Shown here: positions 1 through 5,764 of the stretch, piece by piece
Layout: each line of letters starts with the position of its first letter
How positions within the stretch are numbered: position 1 is the first letter of the stretch
Source: a bacterium
GTDB taxonomy: Bacteria > Lindowbacteria > 2-12-FULL-62-27
Assembly (NCBI GenBank): GCA_016202645.1
Contig: JACQOF010000112.1
Location: 1 to 26,151, forward strand
Length of the DNA stretch: 26,151 bases
Reading direction: 5' to 3'
Notes under the pieces: model-generated
Database searches by the model: none
The model's input: only the letters and a program-made list of their open reading frames with translations
Told to the model about the DNA's origin: nothing
Made by a program: the position numbers and the translations under genes

Positions 1-79
1 ATATATAAGTTAGTTAAGAAACTGATGAAAAAGTCAAAACCCTGTTAATCCGGGTGCATGTGGAAAGGTCGGGGCCGGC

Positions 80-529
80 ATGGACGTGTTCAGGGCTCTT
101 GAGATGGAGGAACGGCGGCTCCAGCGGGGGATTTCCCGGCTGATCGCGAGACCGGGCGCTTCGCCGAATGGATGCCTATCCATCAAGACGATCTCCGGGC
201 GGCGGTACGCATACGTCGTCCGGCGGGTCCGCGGTCGGCACGTGTCCGTCTATGCCGGGCCCGCCGGCTGTCCGGAGGTCCTGCGCCTGGGTAGAACTCT
301 CGGGAAAGCCCGGAATCGCCGAAATCAGCTTCGCCTGGCCCGGACGAAGCTTCGGAGGATTCAACGCGCCCTGACCGGTTTTCGGGCCGACATCCGGCCG
401 GAGGTGAACCTGGAGCGGTTTCGCCGTCTGCCGCGGCCAAGGCGGGGGGACATCGGCGAACTGGGCCCAGCCATCGCCGCATCCATGGCATTCATTGAAG
501 GCCGCGACTCCATCCGGCGTGCGGCATAG
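80..529 (+). CDS. Hypothetical basic protein, putative partner of downstream nucleotidyltransferase
   Basis: A 149-residue, strongly basic protein that I do not recognise with confidence. Residues 33-60 (GCLSIKTISGRRYAYVVRRV and following) resemble the short beta-rich 'GSL..K...GRRY.Y...R..G....YLG' segment of many uncharacterised bacterial proteins. The next stretch, about 70-105, is rich in Arg and probably helical, so nucleic-acid contact is plausible. The ATG follows a GGAAAGG Shine-Dalgarno-like stretch. The stop lies 6 bases before the nucleotidyltransferase start, so the two are almost certainly co-transcribed. By position it could be the antitoxin or accessory partner of that enzyme, which is inference from gene order only. 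The first 79 bases are AT-rich and unlike the rest of the window. No signal peptide or membrane segment is seen. Confidence 0.6.
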   Translation: MDVFRALEMEERRLQRGISRLIARPGASPNGCLSIKTISGRRYAYVVRRVRGRHVSVYAGPAGCPEVLRLGRTLGKARNRRNQLRLARTKLRRIQRALTGFRADIRPEVNLERFRRLPRPRRGDIGELGPAIAASMAFIEGRDSIRRAA

Positions 530-535
530 GTTGAC

Positions 536-1105
536 ATGCTGAAGGAAACCATTGCCGCGGTTCTGTCCATGCTGAACCGGCACAAGGTTCCTTTTGTTTT
601 TTTCGGCCTGGAGGCGCTGAACATGCATCTGGGAAGGGAAGGCAAAGTCACCTTCGGCACGGAGGATTGTGATTTCCTATTTGACGCCGGCATATCCTCT
701 CCGGTCGCCATCCTGAACCTGCTGAAGAAGACCCCCTTTCCGGAGGAAGTTCATATCACTTGGACGGAAGCGGGCCGAACCATGACGGTATTCGACGGAT
801 GGAAGTGGAAATCCCCCCGGCTGACGAAATCGGGGACTTTTTCGATCTTCACTCCGGCGGCCTTCTACCACATGGACCTGGCCGTCGGCGACACAGGCGT
901 CGCTTTCAAGGACATCTGGCGGGATTCGGTGAAATTCACCTATTACGGCACGCCTGTCAGGCTGGCATCCAAGTCCCATCTGATAGAAATGAAGCGTCTG
1001 GCGGGCCGGGAAAAGGACAAGGACCTGCTGGTGAGACTCCGGTACAACGAAAAATCCGGAAAGCCGAAATTGAAGAAAAGAACACGGGGACCAAGTGCCG
1101 GGTAA
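536..1105 (+). CDS. Nucleotidyltransferase, AbiEii/DUF6036-like (copy A)
   Basis: A 189-residue protein of the minimal nucleotidyltransferase (pol-beta-like) type. The helix-then-glycine segment FVFFGLEALN (20-29) corresponds to the usual GG/GS motif, although the Gly-Ser is replaced by Gly-Leu. The metal-binding DxD is D44-C-D46 in TEDCDFLFD. A conserved C-terminal patch, SKSHLIEMKRLAGREKDKDL, carries the K-R-x-x-x-R-x-K-D pattern of AbiEii-type proteins. In AbiE-type toxin-antitoxin and abortive-infection systems such enzymes transfer nucleotides to a target, often tRNA; whether this one does is not shown. It starts 6 bases after the preceding gene. It is clearly paralogous to the minus-strand copy at 3522-4070, sharing FFGLEALN, DxDFL and KRLAGR-KD, but has a different partner. 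The tail past about residue 175 is very basic. Confidence 0.75.
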   Translation: MLKETIAAVLSMLNRHKVPFVFFGLEALNMHLGREGKVTFGTEDCDFLFDAGISSPVAILNLLKKTPFPEEVHITWTEAGRTMTVFDGWKWKSPRLTKSGTFSIFTPAAFYHMDLAVGDTGVAFKDIWRDSVKFTYYGTPVRLASKSHLIEMKRLAGREKDKDLLVRLRYNEKSGKPKLKKRTRGPSAG

Positions 1106-1114
1106 CCCCTCGGA

Positions 1115-1177
1115 GAGAAAGGGGACGGAGGCTAACAGATTAACAGTTGGAACTCTTCCCCAGAGGTTGAGTTATTT
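1115..1177 (+). repeat. 60-bp dispersed repeat, copy 1 (full length)
   Basis: Full-length copy of a family found six times in the window. It opens with an A/G-rich lead and GGGGACGGAGGCTAACAG, then has a TAACAG doublet, and ends with a weak CTCT-TCCCC-AGAG stem-loop followed by TTGAGTTATTT. It lies just past the nucleotidyltransferase stop. Confidence 0.85.
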
Positions 1178-1189
1178 CAAGCCCGCGCG

Positions 1190-1217
1190 GGAGGGGAGGC
1201 CAACAGATGAACAGATC
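1190..1217 (+). repeat. Degenerate partial copy of the 60-bp repeat
   Basis: GGAGGCCAACAGATGAACAG matches GGAGGCTAACAGATTAACAG of the main family at all but two positions. It lies 13 bases after copy 1 in the same orientation, so it looks like an old decayed duplicate. Confidence 0.5.
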
Positions 1218-1266
1218 GCGGGGGCGGATCCCGTGGGTCTGACAAATTGAAAATCATATTTACAAT

Positions 1267-1295
1267 TTGACAAACCCGCCCGCTGGGGGTATACT
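1267..1295 (+). promoter_or_regulatory. Sigma70-type promoter of the ATPase gene, leaderless
   Basis: TTGACA at 1267-1272, a 17-base spacer, then TATACT at 1290-1295. Only 9 bases separate the -10 box from the ATG at 1305, so transcription should start within 2-3 bases of the start codon and leave no room for a ribosome binding site. Confidence 0.8.
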
Positions 1296-1304
1296 GCCCC
1301 CATC

Positions 1305-2498
1305 ATGATTCGCCGAACGATCGGGCCGAAGCTGGCGTCTCTGGCCGGACAGTTTCCCGTGGTGGTCGTGACGGGCCCCCGGCAATCCGGCAAGACCACG
1401 CTGGCCAAAATGACGTTCCCCCGCTATTCCTATGTCTCCCTGGAGACCATTGACAACCGGGAGTTTGCCGCGCGCGACCCGCGGGGATTTCTGTCGGAGC
1501 ACAAACATCGGGTGATCATCGACGAGGCCCAGAGGGCGCCGGACCTCCTCTCCTACATCCAGAGCGCGGTGGATGAGGACGCCGCTCACGGCCGCTATAT
1601 TCTGACAGGCTCCCAACAGTTCAACCTGCTTTCCAAGGTCAGCCAGTCCCTGGCCGGACGGGCCGCCTATCTGAAACTGCTCCCTTTCAGCCTGGCCGAA
1701 CTCGGCCGGCGACGCCCCGAAGATCCTTCCCGATATGCCGCGGAGTCGCCGAAAAAACGTCCGCCGAGGGATGTCCCCCTGGACGAACTGCTGTTTACAG
1801 GACTCTATCCGAGGATCCACGATCAGCATCTCCAGGCGGCGGATTTTCTTGAAGCCTATATTACGGCGTATCTGGAGCGGGACGTCCGGGACGTCCTTCG
1901 CATGGGAGATCAGCTGACGTTTCAACGATTCGTTCAGCTGTGCGCCGGCCGGTCCGGACAGGTGTTGAATTTATCGGGATTGGCTTCCGACTGCGGTATC
2001 ACCCACCCCACGGCCCGCCAATGGCTTTCGGTGCTCGAGTCCAGTTCCGTCGTCCACCTGCTTCAGCCCTACCACCGGAATTTCTCGAAACGCGTCGTCA
2101 AAAGTCCCAAACTGTATTTTGTAGATACGGGCCTGATGTGCCATCTGTTGAAACTCAGACGTGCCCGTGAACTGGCCGGCCACCCTCTGTACGGAAGCAT
2201 TTTTGAGACATTCATCGCGTCGGAGGTCCTCAAGGCCTTTCTCCATCGCGGGGAGCGCCCCCCTCTCTACTACTGGCGGGACCGGTCCTGCGAGGTGGAC
2301 CTGCTCATCGACTCGGGCGCGCATCTTACGGCCATTGAAATCAAATCGGCGAAAACCATTTCCGCGGACGCCTTTAAAAGCCTTGATTACTTCGCCGGCC
2401 TCAAAGGCTCGACCCCCGACCGCGTTCTTTTTTATGGAGGATCCCGCCCCGCCGCGCGCGAAAACACGCGCGTGAGATGCTGGTGGCAGGCGTCTTGA
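1305..2498 (+). CDS. AAA_14 / DUF4143 family ATPase
   Basis: A 397-residue protein. The Walker A loop GPRQSGKTT lies at residues 24-32 and Walker B with VIIDEAQ has D73 and E74. The C-terminal half matches the DUF4143 domain: YFVDTGLMCHLL, the GSIFETFIASEVLKAF region, then YYWRDRSCEVDLLI and AIEIKSAK. Residues D332 and E345-x-K347 form a PD-(D/E)xK-like nuclease signature. Such proteins are common in uncultured bacteria and archaea, are usually solitary, and have no settled function; roles in mobile-element defence or DNA handling have been proposed. The length is usual for the family. It has its own near-perfect promoter, stands alone, and has a copy of the 60-bp repeat on each side. Confidence 0.88.
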   Translation: MIRRTIGPKLASLAGQFPVVVVTGPRQSGKTTLAKMTFPRYSYVSLETIDNREFAARDPRGFLSEHKHRVIIDEAQRAPDLLSYIQSAVDEDAAHGRYILTGSQQFNLLSKVSQSLAGRAAYLKLLPFSLAELGRRRPEDPSRYAAESPKKRPPRDVPLDELLFTGLYPRIHDQHLQAADFLEAYITAYLERDVRDVLRMGDQLTFQRFVQLCAGRSGQVLNLSGLASDCGITHPTARQWLSVLESSSVVHLLQPYHRNFSKRVVKSPKLYFVDTGLMCHLLKLRRARELAGHPLYGSIFETFIASEVLKAFLHRGERPPLYYWRDRSCEVDLLIDSGAHLTAIEIKSAKTISADAFKSLDYFAGLKGSTPDRVLFYGGSRPAARENTRVRCWWQAS

Positions 2499-2546
2499 CG
2501 TCATCGGTCGGTCTTCGGTCTTCAGTCTCCGGTCCCCTGTCACACC

Positions 2547-2608
2547 AGAAGGGGGACGGAGGCTAACAGATTAACAGTTGGAACTCTTCCCCGGAGGTTA
2601 AATTATTT
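2547..2608 (+). repeat. 60-bp dispersed repeat, copy 2 (full length)
   Basis: Full-length copy in the same orientation as copy 1. It differs mainly at CCCCGGAGGTTAAATTATTT near its 3' end, where copy 1 has CCCCAGAGGTTGAGTTATTT. It begins about 50 bases after the ATPase stop codon. Confidence 0.85.
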
Positions 2609-2683
2609 GAGCCTACAGCCCCACAAAGAAATTCTGAATTAAAGAATCATGCTCTGTCGCTGAGGGCTGTGGGCTGTAGGCTC
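2609..2683. repeat. Inverted repeat, about 16-bp arms
   Basis: The left arm GAGCCTACAGCCCCACA (2609-2625) is the reverse complement of TGTGGGCTGTAGGCTC (2668-2683), apart from one extra C. A 42-base AT-rich loop separates the arms. It abuts the end of repeat copy 2. It could be a very small non-autonomous element or a transcript hairpin; it lacks a T-run for an ordinary terminator. Confidence 0.6.
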
Positions 2684-2728
2684 TCTCGTTGGGATTTAGG
2701 ATTTAGGATTTTATCCTCTCATCCTCCC

Positions 2729-2757
2729 TTGACCCCCTGTCCCCCCGCCCCTATACT
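2729..2757 (+). promoter_or_regulatory. Sigma70-type promoter before a short open frame
   Basis: TTGACC at 2729-2734, 17 bases, TATACT at 2752-2757, then 10 bases to an ATG at 2768. The layout is nearly identical to the ATPase promoter, but here it leads into a frame of only 41 codons. Confidence 0.6.
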
Positions 2758-2767
2758 TGAGGAAGTC

Positions 2768-2893
2768 ATGGGTGCCCCGGGCACGGGCAAACGGCATTGG
2801 GATCTGAATATCGTCCTTCTTTCGGCCGCCCTCCTTCTCTCCATCGGACGCGCCCGTCAGCTTGGCCCGAAATTTTGGATTTCGTTCGAATGA
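2768..2893 (+). pseudogene. Possible 5' remnant of a membrane-protein gene
   Basis: A 41-codon open frame begins at an ATG placed 10 bases after a consensus -10 box. It encodes one hydrophobic segment, LNIVLLSAALLLSIG, after a short charged N-terminus, then stops 25 bases before half-copy 3 of the 60-bp repeat. The good promoter and start, with an abrupt end near a repeat, suggest the first part of a gene whose remainder was lost. It could also be a genuine small membrane protein or a chance frame. No family is recognised. Confidence 0.3.
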
Positions 2894-2917
2894 GATCGGG
2901 CGTATCTTGACGGTGGT

Positions 2918-2947
2918 GGGGACTCTTCCCCAGAGGTTGAGTTATTT
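2918..2947 (+). repeat. 60-bp dispersed repeat, copy 3 (3' half only)
   Basis: Only the second half of the family is present: GACTCTTCCCCAGAGGTTGA followed by GTTATTT, continuing into GAGTTATTCGAG. The GGGGACGGAGGC half is missing, so the element was cut or recombined at its middle. Confidence 0.75.
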
Positions 2948-3049
2948 GAGTTATTCGAGTTCGTTGGGATTTCGGATTTCCATCATGGCGGGGGTCCAAT
3001 GCCCTCTATCCGAGGACAGCCTCTGGTGCGGCCGGAAGGGATCCAACAA

Positions 3050-3078
3050 TTGCTTTTTTCGTTAAAATGAACGATATT
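3050..3078 (+). promoter_or_regulatory. Candidate promoter of the retropepsin-like gene
   Basis: TTGCTT (3050-3055), a 17-base spacer and GATATT (3073-3078) in an AT-rich patch, followed by GGTGGAGGT at 3082-3090, which could serve as a ribosome binding site. It is weaker than the other promoters in this window. Confidence 0.35.
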
Positions 3079-3113
3079 TCCGGTGGAGGTGATTTCGCTC
3101 GGGAACATTTCAT

Positions 3114-3467
3114 GTGGGATGCCGGATTGAGAATCATACACACCGAAACAAATACAAAAGGCTGCCGAAACTCCTGGTCGACACGGGCAGCGAGTACACT
3201 TGGATTTCCGAGGACATTCTGATGAAATTGGATGTCAAACCTGAAAAGAAGGATATCCTCTTTCTGTTGGCGAACGGCCAAACGGTCACCAGAAATGTTG
3301 GGTTCGCCGTTATCCACGTGGGCGAACATTTCACCATCGACGAGGTGGTCTTCGGCCGGCCCGGCGACCTTCATCTGCTGGGCGCGCGGACCTTGGAAGG
3401 CCTGAACCTCATGGTGGATTCCCATCGGAAACGCCTGGTCGCCGCGGGCCCCCTGCCCGCCGCCTGA
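3114..3467 (+). CDS. Retropepsin-like aspartyl protease family protein
   Basis: A 117-residue protein with the aspartic protease signature LVDTGSEYTWIS near the N-terminus, where the Asp of DTG is the catalytic residue of a single-lobe, dimer-forming retropepsin. The later LLGARTLEGLNL fits the hydrophobic-hydrophobic-Gly element that backs the active site. Small bacterial retropepsin-like proteins have this length and are mostly uncharacterised. The start is uncertain: GTG at 3114 is the first usable codon, yet the open frame extends upstream to 3093 and encodes SGTFHV, which resembles the expected family N-terminus and sits at correct distance from GGAGG, but with TCG (3099) where a start codon would be expected. 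The native start may have been lost. It stands alone and converges on the nucleotidyltransferase at 3522. Confidence 0.65.
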   Translation: MGCRIENHTHRNKYKRLPKLLVDTGSEYTWISEDILMKLDVKPEKKDILFLLANGQTVTRNVGFAVIHVGEHFTIDEVVFGRPGDLHLLGARTLEGLNLMVDSHRKRLVAAGPLPAA

Positions 3468-3521
3468 CCCGAAGAGGGAATGTCCGGTGTCCGGTGTGTC
3501 CGGTGTCATTCTTCTACTTTG

Positions 3522-4070
3522 CTACTTTCGCCCCTCTCTTATACTCCCTCTTTTTCTTTCAAACCGTTCCAAGACGGCGCGGTCTTTGTCTCTGCCGGCG
3601 AGGCGTTTGAGTTCAAGGATGTGTTCTTTGGAGGCGATGCGGATTTTGACGCCGAAGAGGGTCGCCCGGTTGGCGTGTTTATCCAGAAGGTCATACGGGA
3701 TGGCCGGCACTCCGAGGGCGAGATCGACGGCGTAATACGAATCGGCGGGACAGATCGTGAGGGTTCCGGCGTCGCCGACTCCCCTGAGATTTTTCCACGC
3801 CCTCCCGTCATAGAGCGTGCAGCTGCCGCCGCCCGGAGCGCCTGAATAGACGATCTGGACTGTCTCCGGCCACCGAATTTTCCGGAGCACACCGATGACC
3901 CTGCCGGAGACGCCGGGCGACATCCGGACCAGAAAATCGCTGTCCTTGGTGACAAACGACTCGGCCGGTGATGCGGCATAGGTGTTGAGGGCTTCGAGGC
4001 CAAAAAACAGAAATCCGATGCGGGCGCGGTTGAGAGCCCGAAGGACGGCGCGGATTGTCTCAGGCCGCAT
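3522..4070 (-). CDS. Nucleotidyltransferase, AbiEii/DUF6036-like (copy B)
   Basis: A 182-residue paralogue of the protein at 536-1105. It shares the order N-terminal helix, FLFFGLEALN (20-29), DxD (D43-S-D45 in TKDSDFLVR) and the C-terminal ASKEHILELKRLAGRDKDRAVL patch. These are the pol-beta-type nucleotidyltransferase metal site and the basic motif of AbiEii-type proteins. Its start overlaps the end of the upstream winged-helix gene by 11 bases, the usual arrangement of AbiEi/AbiEii toxin-antitoxin pairs, which supports a toxin role. Copies A and B are much alike in length and motifs but divergent elsewhere, so the duplication is old or they were acquired separately. No signal peptide. Confidence 0.78.
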   Translation of the reverse strand: MRPETIRAVLRALNRARIGFLFFGLEALNTYAASPAESFVTKDSDFLVRMSPGVSGRVIGVLRKIRWPETVQIVYSGAPGGGSCTLYDGRAWKNLRGVGDAGTLTICPADSYYAVDLALGVPAIPYDLLDKHANRATLFGVKIRIASKEHILELKRLAGRDKDRAVLERFERKRGSIREGRK

Positions 4071-4395
4071 CCCGCTTTTCCAATCTGATCGACCGCCTGA
4101 CGCGGAGCGCCGCCATCGACCCGAGAATGTGTTTTGAGATGTCGCCCATGTCCCTGGATGGTTCCCGGCGGGCCGCGAGGGCCGTCAAGGCTGCAGGCGA
4201 AACGGAAACCCCGGCCAGGGAGTAGACCCCGCGGGCGGGCCGTTCGAGCCTGCCGGCGCGCGTCCATCGATGGAGCATGACGTGCAGGGAATCCCGCGAT
4301 ATCGGCGTCATCCGCCGGATCTCATCGATCGTCCAGACCCCCCGCCCCCTCACCCCCATCCGAACCATCCGCCCATACAGCGTCTCTCTTCTCAC
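4060..4395 (-). CDS. Winged-helix AbiEi-like antitoxin/regulator
   Basis: A 111-residue basic protein. Residues 18-62 (GVWTIDEIRRMTPISRDSLHVMLHRWTRAGRLERPARGVYSL) have the look of the winged-helix domain found at the N-terminus of AbiEi antitoxins: helix, turn, recognition helix, then a G-x-Y wing. The rest is short compared with full AbiEi proteins, so this is a minimal version. It precedes and overlaps the nucleotidyltransferase by 11 bases, consistent with an antitoxin that represses its own operon. The GTG start at 4393-4395 lies 6 bases downstream of a TAATAT -10 box, so the message should be leaderless. Confidence 0.7.
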   Translation of the reverse strand: MRRETLYGRMVRMGVRGRGVWTIDEIRRMTPISRDSLHVMLHRWTRAGRLERPARGVYSLAGVSVSPAALTALAARREPSRDMGDISKHILGSMAALRVRRSIRLEKRDAA

Positions 4396-4401
4396 GCTGA
4401 A

Positions 4402-4430
4402 ATATTAACTTAACAATATTGATAAGTCAA
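4402..4430 (-). promoter_or_regulatory. Sigma70-type promoter of the AbiE-like pair, leaderless
   Basis: Read on the minus strand: TTGACT (4425-4430), 17 bases, TAATAT (4402-4407), then 6 bases to the GTG start. The spacer holds the palindromic CAATATTG, a possible operator for the encoded winged-helix protein. Confidence 0.75.
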
Positions 4431-4480
4431 TTTTTTCGGGAACCAGGACCAGGCGACGCCCTTAAGAGAGAGGGAGAAAG

Positions 4481-4535
4481 GAGAAAGGGGACGGAGGCTA
4501 ACAGATTAACAGTTGGAACTCTTCCCCAGCGGTTG
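4481..4535 (+). repeat. 60-bp dispersed repeat, copy 4
   Basis: Copy in the same orientation as copies 1-3, intact through CTTCCCCAGCGGTTG, then diverging before the TTGAGTTATTT end. The divergence point is 13 bases before the left inverted repeat of the transposase element. Confidence 0.85.
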
Positions 4536-4548
4536 TGCTTCCGGGACC

Positions 4549-4577
4549 GGGGCCGGGTATTGACATTATTGACATTT
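4549..4577 (+). repeat. Left 29-bp inverted repeat of the transposase element
   Basis: Starts GGGGCCGGG and then holds two tandem copies of TATTGACAT. It overlaps the first two bases (4576-4577) of the transposase stop codon. It matches the reverse complement of 5451-5479 at every position. Confidence 0.85.
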
Positions 4578-5433
4578 AAAATCTCTCATACGCATGCAAA
4601 ACGGCGGAGGGTGTCCTGCCGAATATCCTCGCGATCTCGGCCGGAGGGTATCCCTCCTCGTAGAGCTTTGCCATAATCTCTTGCCGGACTCGGGATAACC
4701 CGCGGGCCTTGCTTCTCAGTCGTAGTTTCTCCATCCGCTGGCCGCCCCGCCGGGCCAATTCCTCCGTTCGCACTTCGATGTCCGGGATTCCCCGCCGCTC
4801 GCGCCATCTGGACGCCGGACGCCCCCGTTTTCGGCGTTCCAAGTCCCGCTCCATTCCCGCCTGGCCCACGAAGGTCTTGAAGACTGGGGGCAAATCCATC
4901 TCCTCTTCTGATACGAGCTTTCTGTACCGGTCCGATCCGCGGGCGCCTTCAAAGCCGGGTACGCGTTTCACATCAATCTCCTTCATCACCCGGCCCTTTC
5001 GATAATATCCGTCTGAACTCCACCGATAGTCCTCACACCTTCGCACCATGCCCGCCGCCACCGGATTTCGGTGTATATACCTCAGGAGACTCGCCAAATA
5101 CCGGTCATCCAGCACCAAATAGGCCTTGTATCTGCCTTGAAAAACATATCCATGTTTCCGATGACGCCGGTTGAAATGCCTGCCGTATCTTGAGTGCGCC
5201 AACTGCAGGATGCCGGCCAGATTGAAAACGCTTCGGTGGATTAGAAGATGGACATGGTTGGTCATCAAACAAAACGCGCCAAGGATCCCGTGCCGGCGTT
5301 TCAGCGCATTCTGCAGTTCCTTCAAATACTGGCGAAAATCCACCTCATCCAAAAACAGCTTCTCCCGCCTCTGCCCACGCGCCACAACATGGTACCACTG
5401 ATCCTCAACGTCGATTCTCACCGGCCTAGCCAT
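4576..5433 (-). CDS. REP-associated tyrosine (Y1/HUH) transposase
   Basis: A 285-residue transposase of the Y1_Tnp fold. The N-terminus RIDVEDQWYHVVARGQRREKLF is typical. The HUH metal motif is H60-V-H62 in MTNHVHLLI, and the likely nucleophile is Y83 in AHSRYGRHFNRRH. The conserved G-x-x-F-Q-x-R-Y-K and RYIHRNPVAAGM follow. After about residue 150 there is an added basic region, and residues 250-285 (QEIMAKLYEEGYPPAEIARIFGRTPSAVLHAYERF in part) form a helix-turn-helix, probably for DNA recognition. Such enzymes cut and join single-stranded DNA at palindromic REP sequences. All key residues are present and the frame is intact, so it may be active. The flanking perfect inverted repeats are its probable recognition sequences. 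Confidence 0.9.
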   Translation of the reverse strand: MARPVRIDVEDQWYHVVARGQRREKLFLDEVDFRQYLKELQNALKRRHGILGAFCLMTNHVHLLIHRSVFNLAGILQLAHSRYGRHFNRRHRKHGYVFQGRYKAYLVLDDRYLASLLRYIHRNPVAAGMVRRCEDYRWSSDGYYRKGRVMKEIDVKRVPGFEGARGSDRYRKLVSEEEMDLPPVFKTFVGQAGMERDLERRKRGRPASRWRERRGIPDIEVRTEELARRGGQRMEKLRLRSKARGLSRVRQEIMAKLYEEGYPPAEIARIFGRTPSAVLHAYERF

Positions 5434-5450
5434 GACCCCGACTCTATTTC

Positions 5451-5479
5451 AAATGTCAATAATGTCAATACCCGGCCCC
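5451..5479 (-). repeat. Right 29-bp inverted repeat of the transposase element
   Basis: Exact reverse complement of 4549-4577. It lies 17 bases upstream of the transposase ATG, where it could also carry regulatory signals for the gene. Confidence 0.85.
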
Positions 5480-5601
5480 ATTTCCCTATTTCTTGAATAT
5501 TCCGCAGGGTGCATCTACTGTCGACGGTGTCCGACGGTGTCTCCGCACCCTTCGGCGGCGGCCGCTCGTCCATGGGCGGCCGAATTCCCGCCTTCGGGTA
5601 C

Positions 5602-5619
5602 GGACGCATCCATGCGTCC
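5602..5619. repeat. Palindrome running into the tRNA 5' end
   Basis: GGACGCATCCATGCGTCC is a perfect 18-base palindrome whose last two bases are positions 1-2 of the tRNA. In a precursor transcript it could form a hairpin directly 5' of the RNase P cut site. Confidence 0.6.
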
Positions 5620-5691
5620 GCCCGTAGTTCAATTGGATAGAGCGCCAGACTTCGGATCTGGATGTTGGAGGTTCGAGTCCTCCCGGGCGGG
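5618..5691 (+). tRNA. tRNA-Arg (anticodon UCG)
   Basis: A 74-nt cloverleaf folds by hand. The acceptor CCGCCCG (5618-5624) pairs fully with CGGGCGG (5684-5690). The D arm GTTC/GAGC contains AATTGGAT. The anticodon stem CCAGA/TCTGG encloses CTTCGGA, giving anticodon TCG. The T arm GGAGG-TTCGAGT-CCTCC is canonical, and the discriminator is G at 5691. CCA is not encoded, so it must be added after transcription. The first pair is C1-G72. Confidence 0.93.
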
Positions 5692-5702
5692 TTGTTTGGA
5701 AG

Positions 5703-5732
5703 TATCGGTGTGTCGGTGTATCGGTGTATCGG
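5703..5732 (+). repeat. Short imperfect tandem, 8-bp unit
   Basis: About four units of TATCGGTG/TGTCGGTG between the tRNA and rpiA. It looks like slippage-type microsatellite sequence with no spacers, and it may vary in copy number. Confidence 0.55.
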
Positions 5733-5764
5733 AGACAAGAGATCTGGGAAGAAGGCGGACCCGA

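Larger units (their letters stand above)
2499..3113. other. Gene-poor stretch packed with short repeats
   Basis: No convincing intact gene. It contains a degenerate tandem of GGTCTTCGGTC type (2505-2535), one full and one half copy of the 60-bp repeat, an inverted repeat (2609-2683), a doubled GATTTAG stretch near 2693-2710 that recurs near 2961-2980 as TCGTTGGGATTTCGGATTTC, a consensus promoter with a 41-codon open frame (2729-2893), and a weaker promoter before the retropepsin-like gene. It reads as a graveyard of insertions and gene ends. Confidence 0.7.
4549..5479. mobile_element. REP-associated tyrosine transposase element with 29-bp inverted ends
   Basis: A single Y1-family transposase gene is enclosed by a perfect 29-bp inverted repeat (4549-4577 and 5451-5479). 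The left arm runs over the stop codon and the right arm ends 17 bases before the start codon, so the unit is 931 bp with almost no spare sequence. No obvious target duplication flanks it, as expected for HUH/Y1 chemistry. Confidence 0.8.

Noticed and set aside
1101-1125. Terminator after nucleotidyltransferase copy A formed by CCCCT and AGGGG.
   Set aside because: The stem is only 5 bp and no T-run follows; the AGGGG is simply the start of the 60-bp repeat.
5505-5535. Promoter for the tRNA gene with TTGAAT and TCTACT.
   Set aside because: The spacer is only 15 bases and the -10 is poor, so I do not call it.
5703-5732. Possible CRISPR-like or iteron array.
   Set aside because: The units are only 8 bases, directly adjacent, without spacers, and number about four; simple slippage repeat is the better reading.
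5432-5764. Upstream extension of rpiA by 111 codons.
   Set aside because: It would be read through the right inverted repeat and the tRNA, and homology to RpiA begins only at the ATG at 5765.
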